Origin: Arenicola marina
Taxonomy: Eukaryota > Annelida > Polychaeta > Arenicolidae
NCBI GenBank assembly: GCA_964019135.1
Contig: OZ025252.1
Location: 11,610,823 to 11,674,822 of the forward strand
Reading direction: 5' to 3'
DNA length: 64,000 bases
Positions within the stretch are counted from its first letter, which is position 1; each line of letters opens with the position of its first letter. Shown here in pieces: positions 50,401 to 62,400 of the stretch. The notes under the pieces were generated by a model. That model was not told where the DNA came from. It ran no database searches and worked only from the letters and a program-made list of their open reading frames with translations. The translations under genes were made by a program, and so were the position numbers.

Positions 50401-53400
50401 ACCGCACCCTTATCCAGACTTTCCACTGTACGTACGGTAGATGCCGCACCCTTACCCAGACACTCCACTGTACGTACGGTAGATACCGCACCCTTACCCA
50501 GACACTCCACTGTACGTACGGTAGATACCGCACCCTTACCCAGACACTCCACTGTACGTACGGTAGATACCGCACCTTTACCCAGACACTCTACTGTACG
50601 TACGGTAGATACCGCACCCTTACCCAGACACTCCACTATACGTACGGTAGATACCGCACCCTTACCCAGACACTCTACTGTACGTACGGTAGATACCGCA
50701 CCCTTACCCAGACACTCCACTGTACGTACGGTAGATACCGCACCCTTACCCAGACACTCCACTGTACGTACGGTAGATGCCGCACCCTTATCCAGACACT
50801 CCACTGTAGGTACCGTAGATACCGCACCCTTACCCGACACTCCACTGTACGTACGGTAGATACCGCACCCTTACCCAGACACTCCACTGTACGTACGGTA
50901 GATACCGCACCTTTACCCAGACACTCCACTGTATGTACAGTAGATACCGCACCCTTACCCAGACACTCCACTGTATGTACAGTAGATACCGCACCCTTAC
51001 CCAGACACTCCACTGTACGTACAGTAGATACCGCACCCTTACCCAGACACTCCACTGTACGTACGGTAGACACCACACCCTTACCCAGACACTCCGCTGT
51101 ACGTACGGTAGATGCCGCACCCTTACCCAGACACTCCACTGTACGTACGGTAGATACCGCACCCTTATCCAGGCACTCCACTGTACGTACGGTAGGGGCC
51201 GCACCCTTATCCAGGCAGTCCACTGTACGTACGGTAGATACCGCACCCTTACCCAGACACTCCACTGTACGTACGGTAGATACCGCACCCTTACCCATAC
51301 ACTCCACTGTACGTACGGTAGATGCTGCACTCTTACCAAGACACTCCACTGTACGTACGGTAGATACCGCACCCTTACCCAGACACTCCACTGTACGTAC
51401 GGTAGATACCGCACCCTTACCCAGACACTCCATTGTACGTACGGTAGATGCCGCACCCTTACCCAGACACTCCACTGCACGTACGGTAGATGCCGGACCC
51501 TTATCCAGACACTCCACGGTATGTACGGTAGATGCCGCACCCTTATCCAGACACTCCACTGTACGTACGGTAGATACCGCACCCTTATCCAGACACTACA
51601 CTGTACGTACGGTAGATACCGCACCCTTATCCAGACACTCCACTGTACGTACGGTAGATACCGCACCCTTACCCAGACACTCCACTGTACGTACGGTAGA
51701 TACCGCACCCTTACCCAGACACTCCACTATACGTACGGTAGATACCGCACCGTTATCCAGACACTCCACTGTACGTACGGTAGATTCCGCACCCTTACCC
51801 AGACAGTCTACTGTACGTACGGTAGATACCGCACCCTTATCCAGACACTACACTGTACGTACGGTAGATACCGCACTATTACCCAGACACTCCATTGTAC
51901 TTACGGTAGATACCGCACCTTACTCAGACACTCCACGGTACGTACGGTAGATACCGCACCCTTACCCAAACACTCCACTGTACGTACGGTAGATACCGCA
52001 CCCTTACCCAGACACTCCATTGTACTTACGGTAGATACCGCACCTTACTCAGACACTCCACGGTACGTACGGTAGATACCGCACCCTTACCCAAACACTC
52101 CACTGTACGTACGGTAGATACCGCACCCTTACCCAGACACTCCACTGTACGTACGGTAGACACCGCACCCTTACCCAGACACTCCACGGTACGTACGGTA
52201 GATACCGCACCCTTACCCAGACACTCCACTGTACGTACGGTAGATACCGCACCCTTACCCAGACACTCCACTGTACGTACGGTAGATACCGCACCCTTAC
52301 CCAGACACTCCATTGTACGTACGGTAGATACCGCACCCTTACCCAGACACTCCACTGTACGTACGGTAGATACCGCACCCTTACCCAGACACTCCACTGT
52401 ACGTACGGTAGATATCGCACCCTTACCCAGACACTCCACGGTACGCACGGTAGATACCGCACCCTTACCCAGACACTCCACTGTACGTACGGTAGATACC
52501 GCACCCTTACCCAGACACTCCACTGTACGTACGGTAGATACCGCACCCTTACCCAGACACTCCACTGTATGTACGGTAGATACCGCACCCTTACCCAGAC
52601 ACTCCACTGTACGTACGGTAGATGCCGCACTCTTACCCAGACACTCCACTGTACGTACGGTAGATGCCGCACCCTTACCCAGACACTCCACTGCACGTAC
52701 GATAGATGCCGCACCCTTACCCAGACACTCCACTGTACGTACGGTAGATGCCGCATCCTTATCCAGACACTTCACTGTACGTACGGTAGATACCGCACCC
52801 TTACCCAGACACTCCACGGTACGTACGGTAAATACCGCACCCTTACCCAGACACTCCACTGTACGTACGGTAGATGCCGCACCCTTATCCAGACACTACA
52901 CTGTACGTACGGTAGATACCGCGCCCTTACCCAGACACTTCACTGTACGTACGGTAGATACCGCACCCTTACCCAGACACTCCACTGTACGTACGATAGA
53001 TGCCGCACCCTTACCCAGACACTCCACTGTACGTACGGTAGATGCCGCATCCTTATCCAGACACTTCACTGTACGTACGGTAGATACCGCACCCTTACCC
53101 AGACACTCCACGGTACGTACGGTAAATACCGCACCCTTACCCAGACACTCCACTGTACGTACGGTAGATGCCGCACCCTTATCCAGACACTACACTGTAC
53201 GTACGGTAGATACCGCGCCCTTACCCAGACACTTCACTGTACGTACGGTAGATACCGCACCCTTACCCAGACACTCCACTGTACGTACGGTAGATACCGC
53301 ACCCTTACCCAGACACTAAACTGTACGTACGGTAGACACCGCACCATTAGCCAGACACTACACTGTACGTACGGTAGATACCGCGCCCTTACCCAGACAC

Positions 53401-56400
53401 TCCACTGTACGTACGGTAGGTGCCGCACTCTTACCAAGACACTCCACTGTACGTACGGTAGATGCCGCACCCTTACCCAGACACTCCACTGCACGTACGG
53501 TAGATGCCGCACCCTTGTTCAGACACTCCACTGTAGTACGGTAGATACCGCACCCATATCTAGACACTACACTGTATGTACGGTAGATGCCGCACCCTTA
53601 TCCAGACACTTCCCTGTACGTACGGTAGATACCGCACCCATATCCAGACACTACACTGTATGTACGGTAGATGCCGCACCCTTTTCCAGACACTCCACTG
53701 CACGTACGGTAGATACCGCACCCTTACCCAGACACTCCACTGTACGTACGGTAGATACCGCACCCTTACCCAGACACTCCACTGTACGTACGGTAGATAC
53801 CGCATCCTTGCCCAGACACTCCACTGTACGTACGGTAGATACCGCACCCTTACCCAGACACTCCACTGTACGTACGGTAGATACCGCACCCTTATCTAGA
53901 CACTCCACTGTACGTACGGTAGATACCGCACCCTTACCCAGACACCCCACTGCACGTACGGTAGATACCGCACTTTTACCCAGACACCACAATGTACGTA
54001 CGGTAGATACCGCACCCTTACCCAGATACTCCACTATACGTACGGTAGATGCCGCACCCTTTTCCAAACACTCCACTGTACGTACGGTAGATACCGCACC
54101 CTTACCCAGACACTCCACTGTACGTACGGTAGATATCGCACCCTTACCCAGACACTCCACTGTACGTACGGTAGATATCGCACCCTTACCCAGACACTCC
54201 ACTGTACGTACGGTAGATACCGCACCGTTATCCAGACACTCCACTGTACGTACGGTAGATACCGCACCCTTTCCCAGACACTCCACTGTACGTACGGTAG
54301 ATACCGCACCCTTACCCAGACACTCCACTGGACGTACGGTAGATGCCGCACCCTTACCCCGACACTCCACTGTACATACGGTAGATACTGCACCCTTACC
54401 CAGACACTCCAAGGTACGTTCGGTAGATACCGCACCCTTACCCAGACACTCCACTGTACGTGCGGTAGATACCGCACCCTTATCCAGACACTCCACTGTA
54501 TGTACGGTAGATACCGCACCCTTACCCAGACACTCCACTGTACGTACGGTAGATGCCGCACCCTTACCCAGACACTCCACTGTGCGTACGGTAGATACCG
54601 CACCCTTACCCAGACACTCCACTGTACGTACGGTAGACACCGCACCCTTACCCAGACACTCCACTGTACGTACGGTAGATACCGCACCCTTACCCAGACA
54701 CTACACTGTACGTACGGTAGACACCGCACCCTTACCCAGACACTCCACTGTACGTACGGTAGATACCGCATCCTTGCCCAGACACTCCACTGTACGTACG
54801 GTAGATACCGCACCCTTACCCAGACACTCCACTGTACGTACGGTAGATACCGCACCCTTATCTAGACACTCCACTGTACGTACGGTAGATACCGCACCCT
54901 TACCCAGACACTCTACTGTACGTACGGTAGATACCGCACCCTAACCCAGACACTTCACTGTAGGTACGGTAGATACCGCACCCTTCCCCAACATTCCACT
55001 GTATGTACGGTAGATACCGCACCCTTCCCCAACACTCCACTGTACGTACGGTAGATACCGCACCCTTAGCCAGACACTCTACTGTACGTACGGTAGATAC
55101 CGCACCCTTACCCAGACACTTCACTGTAGGTACGGTAGATACCGCACCCTTACCCAGACACTTCACTGTAGGTACGGTAGATACCGCACCCTTCCCCAAC
55201 ATTCCACTGTATGTACGGTAGATACCGCACCCTTCCCCAACACTCCACTGTACGTACGGTAGATACCGCACCCTTAGCCAGACACTCCACTGTACGTACG
55301 GTAGATACCGCACCCTTACCCAGACACTCCACTGTATGTACGGCAGACACCGCACCCTTACCCAGACACTCCACTGTACGTACGGTAGATACCGCACCCT
55401 TACCCAGACACTCCACTGTACGTACGGTAGATACCGCACCCTTAACCAGACACTACACTGTACGTACGGTAGATACCGCACCCTTACCCAGACACTCCAC
55501 TGTACGTACGGTAGATACCGCACCCTTACCCAGACACTCCACTGTACGTACGGTAGATACCGCACCCTTACCCAGACACTCCACTGTACGTACGGTAAAT
55601 ACCGCACCCTTACCCAGACACTCTACTGTACGTATGGTAGATGCCGCACCCTTACCCAGACACTCCATTGTACGTACGGTAGATACCGCACCCTTATCCA
55701 GGCACACCACTGTACGTACGGTAGATACCGCACCCTTACCCAGACACTCCACTGTACGTACGGTAGATACCGCACCCTTACCCAGACACTCCACTGTACG
55801 TACAGTAGATACCGCACCCTTACCCAGACACTCCACTGTACGTACGGTAGATACCGCACCCTTACCCAGACACTCCACTGTACGTACGGTAGATACCGCA
55901 CCCTTACCCAGAAACTCCACTGTACGTACGGTAGATACCGCACCCTTACCCAGACACTCTACTGTACGTACGGTAGATACCGCACCCTTCCCCAACACTC
56001 CACTGTACGTACGGTAGATACCGCACCCTTAACCAGACACTCCACTGTACGTACGGTAGATACCGCACCCTTACCCAGACGCTCTACTGTACGTACGGTA
56101 GATATCGCACCCTTTCCCAGACACTCCACGGTACGTACGGTAGATACCGCACCCTTACCCAGACACCCCACTGTATGTTCGGTAGATACCGCACCCTTAC
56201 CCCGACACTCCACTGTAGGTACGGTAGATACCGCACCCTTACCCAGACACTCCACTGTACGTACGGTAGATACCGCACCCTTACCCAGACACTCCACTGT
56301 ACGTACGGTAGATACCGCACCCTTACCCAGACACTCCACTGTACGTACGGTAGATACCGCACCCTTACCCAGACACTTCACTGTAGGTACGGTAGATACC

Positions 56401-59400
56401 GCACCCTTCCCCAACATTCCACTGTATGTACGGTAGATACCGCACCCTTCCCCAACACTCCACTGTACGTACGGTAGATACCGCACCCTTAGCCAGACAC
56501 TCTACTGTACGTACGGTAGATACCGCACCCTTACCCAGACACTTCACTGTATGTACGGTAGATACCGCACCCTTCCCCAACCCTCCACTGTACGTACGGT
56601 AGATACCGCACCCTTAGCCAGACACTCCACTGTACGTACGGTAGATACCGCACCCTTACCCAGACACTCCACTGTATGTACGGCAGACACCGCACCCTTA
56701 CCCAGACACTCCACTGTACGTACGGTAGATACCGCACCCTTACCCAGACACTCTACTGTACGTACGGTAGATACCGCACCCTTAACCAGACACTACACTG
56801 TACGTACGGTAGATACCGCACCCTTACCCAGACACTCCACTGTACGTACGGTAGATACCGCACCCTTACCCAGACACTCCACTGTACGTACGGTAGATAC
56901 CGCACCCTTACCCAGACACTCCACTGTACGTACGGTAGATACCGCACCCTTACCCAGACACTCTACTGTACGTATGGTAGATGCCGCACCCTTACCCAGA
57001 CACTCCACTGTACGTACGGTAGATACCGCACCCTTATCCAGGCACACCACTGTACGTACGGTAGATACCGCACCCTTACCCAGACACTCCACTGTACGTA
57101 CGGTAGATACCGAACCCTTACCCAGACACTCCACTGTACGTACAGTAGATACCGCACCCTTACCCAGACACTCCACTGTACGTACGGTAGATACCGCACC
57201 CTTACCCAGACACTCCACTGTACGTACGGTAGATACCGCACCCTTACCCAGAAACTCCACTGTACGTACGGTAGATACCGCACCCTTACCCAGACACTCT
57301 ACTGTACATACGGTAGATACCGCACCCTTCCCCAACACTCCACTGTACGTACGGTAGATACCGCACCCTTACCCCGACACCCCACTGTATGTACGGTAGA
57401 TACCGCACCCTTACCCCGACACTCCACTGTAGGTACGGTAGATACCGCACCCTTACCCAGACGCTCTACTGTACGTACGGTAGATATCGCACCCTTACCC
57501 AGACACTCCACTGTACGTACGGTAGATACCGCACCCTTACCCAGACACCCCACTGTATGTACGGTAGATACCGCACCCTTACCCAGACACTCCACTGTAG
57601 GTACGGTAGATACCGCACCCTTACCCAGACACTCCACTGTACGTACGGTAGATACCGCACCCTTACCCAGACACTCCACTGTACGTACGGTAGATACCGC
57701 ACCCTTACCCAGACACTCCACTGTACGTACGGTAGATACCGCACCCTTACTCAGACACTCCACTGTACGTACGGTAGATACCGCACCCTTCCCCAACACT
57801 CCACTGTACGCACGGTAGATACCGCACCCTTACCCAGACACTCTACTGTACGTACGGTAGATACCGCACCCTTCCCCAACACTCCACTGTACGTACGGTA
57901 GATACCGCACCCTCACCCAGACACTCCACTGTACGTACGGTAGATACCGCACCCTTACCCAGACACTCCTCTGTACGTAGGGTAGATACCGCACCCTTAC
58001 CCAGACACTCCACTGTACGTACGGTAGATACCGCATCCTTACCCAGACACTCCATTGTACGTACGGTAGATACCGCACCCTTACCCAGACACTCCACTGT
58101 ACGTACGGTAGATACCGCACCCTTACCCAGACACTCCACTGTACGTACGGTAGATGCCGCACCCTTACCCAGACACTCCACTGCACGTACGGTAGATACC
58201 GCACCCTTACCCAGACACTCCACTGTACCTACGGTAGATATCGCACCCTTACCCAGACACTCCACTGTACGTACGGTAGATACCGCACCCTTACCCAAAC
58301 ACTCCACTGTTCGTACGGTAGATACCGCACCCTTACCCAGACACTCCACTGTACGTACGGTAGATACCGCACCCTTACCCAGCCACTCCACTGTACGTAC
58401 GGTAGATACCGCACCCTTACCCAGACACCCCACTGTACGTACGGTAGATACCGCACCCTTATCCAGTCACTCCATTGTGCGTACGGTAGATACCGCATCC
58501 TTACCCAGACACTCCATTGTACGTACGGTAGATACCGCACCCTTACCCAGACACTCCACTGTACGTACGGTAGATACCGCATCCTTATCCAGACACTCCA
58601 TTGTACGTACGGTAGATACCGCACCCTTACCCAGACACTCCACTGTACGTACGGTAGATACCGCACCCTTGCCCAGACACTCCACTGTACGTACGGTAGA
58701 TACCGCACCCTTACCCAGACACTCCACTGTACATTCGGTAGATACCGCACCCTTACCCAGACACTCCACTGTACGTACGGTAGATGCCGCACCCTTACCC
58801 AGACACTCCACTGTACGTACGGTAGATACCGCACCCTTACCCAGACTCTCCACTGTACGTACGGTAGATACCGCACCCTTACGCAGACACTCCACTGTAC
58901 GTACGGTAGATACCGCACCCTTATCCAGACACTCCACTGTACGTACGGTAGATACCGCACCCTTATCCAGACACTTCATTGTACGTACGGTAGATACCGC
59001 ACCCTTACCCAGACACTCCACTGTACGTACGGTAGATACCGCACCCTTACCCAGACACTCCACTGTACGTACGGTAGATGCCGCACCCTTACCCAGACAC
59101 TCCATTGTACGTACGGTAGATACCGCACCCTTATCCAGGCACACCACTGTACGTACGGTAGATACCGCACCCTTACCCAGACACTCCACTGTACGTACGG
59201 TAGATACCGCACCCTTACCCAGACACTCCACTGTACGTACAGTAGATACCGCACCCTTACCCAGACACTCCACTGTACGTACGGTAGATACCGCACCCTT
59301 ACCCAGACACTCCACTGTACGTACGGTAGATACCGCACCCTTACCCAGAAACTCCACTGTACGTACGGTAGATACCGCACCCTTACCCAGACACTCTACT

Positions 59401-62400
59401 GTACGTACGGTAGATACCGCACCCTTCCCCAACACTCCACTGTACGTACGGTAGATACCGCACCCTTAACCAGACACTCCACTGTACGTACGGTAGATAC
59501 CGCACCCTTACCCAGACGCTCTACTGTACGTACGGTAGATATCGCACCCTTTCCCAGACACTCCACGGTACGTACGGTAGATACCGCACCCTTACCCAGA
59601 CACCCCACTGTATGTACGGTAGATACCGCACCCTTACCCCGACACTCCACTGTAGGTACGGTAGATACCGCACCCTTACCCAGACACTCCACTGTACGTA
59701 CGGTAGATACCGCACCCTTACCCAGACACTCCACTGTACGTACGGTAGATACCGCACCCTTACCCAGACACTCCACTGTACGTACGGTAGATACCGCACC
59801 CTTACCCAGACACTTCACTGTAGGTACGGTAGATACCGCACCCTTCCCCAACATTCCACTGTATGTACGGTAGATACCGCACCCTTCCCCAACACTCCAC
59901 TGTACGTACGGTAGATACCGCACCCTTAGCCAGACACTCTACTGTACGTACGGTAGATACCGCACCCTTACCCAGACACTTCACTGTATGTACGGTAGAT
60001 ACCGCACCCTTCCCCAACACTCCACTGTACGTACGGTAGATACCGCACCCTTAGCCAGACACTCCACTGTACGTACGGTAGATACCGCACCCTTACCCAG
60101 ACACTCCACTGTATGTACGGCAGACACCGCACCCTTACCCAGACACTCCACTGTACGTACGGTAGATACCGCACCCTTACCCAGACACTCCACTGTACGT
60201 ACGGTAGATACCGCACCCTTAACCAGACACTACACTGTACGTACGGTAGATACCGCACCCTTACTCAGACACTCTACTGTACGTACGGTAGATACCGCAC
60301 CCTTACCCAGACACTCCACTGTACGTACGGTAGATACCGCACCCTTACCCAGACACTCCACTGTACGTACGGTAGATACCGCACCCTTACCCAGACACTC
60401 CACTGTACGTACAGTAGATACCGCACCCTTACCCAGACACTCCACTGTACGTACGGTAGATACCGCACCCTTACCCAGACACTCCACTGTACGTACGGTA
60501 GATACCGCACCCTTACCCAGAAACTCCACTGTACGTACGGTAGATACCGCACCCTTACCCAGACACTCTACTGTACATACGGTAGATACCGCACCCTTCC
60601 CCAACACTCCACTGTACGTACGGTAGATACCGCACCCTTACCCCGACACCCCACTGTATGTACGGTAGATACCGCACCCTTACCCCGACACTCCACTGTA
60701 GGTACGGTAGATACCGCACCCTTACCCAGACGCTCTACTGTACGTACGGTAGATATCGCACCCTTACCCAGACACTCCACTGTACGTACGGTAGATACCG
60801 CACCCTTACCCAGACACCCCACTGTATGTACGGTAGATACCGCACCCTTACCCCGACACTCCACTGTAGGTACGGTAGATACCGCACCCTTACCCAGACA
60901 CTCCACTGTACGTACGGTAGATACCGCACCCTTACCCAGACACTCCACTGTACGTACGGTAGATACCGCACCCTTACCCAGACACTCCACTGTACGTACG
61001 GTAGATACCGCACCCTTACTCAGACACTCCACTGTACGTACGGTAGATACCGCACCCTTCCCCAACACTCCACTGTACGCACGGTAGATACCGCACCCTT
61101 ACCCAGACACTCTACTGTACGTACGGTAGATACCGCACCCTTCCCCAACACTCCACTGTACGTACGGTAGATACCGCACCCTCACCCAGACACTCCACTG
61201 TACGTACGGTAGATACCGCACCCTTACCCAGACACTCCTCTGTACGTAGGGTAGATACCGCACCCTTACCCAGACACTCCACTGTACGTACGGTAGATAC
61301 CGCATCCTTACCCAGACACTCCATTGTACGTACGGTAGATACCGCACCCTTACCCAGACACTCCACTGTACGTACGGTAGATACCGCACCCTTACCCAGA
61401 CACTCCACTGTACGTACGGTAGATGCCGCACCCTTACCCAGACACTCCACTGCACGTACGGTAGATACCGCACCCTTACCCAGACACTCCACTGTACCTA
61501 CGGTAGATACCGCACCCTTACCCAGACACTCCACTGTACGTACGGTAGATACCGCACCCTTACCCAAACACTCCACTGTTCGTACGGTAGATACCGCACC
61601 CTTACCCAGACACTCCACTGTACGTACGGTAGATACCGCACCCTTACCCAGCCACTCCACTGTACGTACGGTAGATACCGCACCCTTACCCAGACACCCC
61701 ACTGTACGTACGGTAGATACCGCACCCTTATCCAGTCACTCCATTGTGCGTACGGTAGATACCGCATCCTTACCCAGACACTCCATTGTACGTACGGTAG
61801 ATACCGCACCCTTACCCAGACACTCCACTGTACGTACGGTAGATACCGCATCCTTATCCAGACACTCCATTGTACGTACGGTAGATACCGCACCCTTACC
61901 CAGACACTCCACTGTACGTACGGTAGATACCGCACCCTTGCCCAGACACTCCACTGTACGTACGGTAGATACCGCACCCTTACCCAGACACTCCACTGTA
62001 CATTCGGTAGATACCGCACCCTTACCCAGACACTCCACTGTACGTACGGTAGATGCCGCACCCTTACCCAGACACTCCACTGTACGTACGGTAGATACCG
62101 CACCCTTACCCAGACTCTCCACTGTACGTACGGTAGATACCGCACCCTTACGCAGACACTCCACTGTACGTACGGTAGATACCGCACCCTTATCCAGACA
62201 CTCCACTGTACGTACGGTAGATACCGCACCCTTATCCAGACACTTCATTGTACGTACGGTAGATACCGCACCCTTACCCAGACACTCCACTGTACGTACG
62301 GTAGATACCGCACCCTTACCCAGACACTCCACTGTACGTACGGTAGATGCCGCACCCTTACCCAGACACTCCACTGTACGTACGGTAGATACCGCACCCT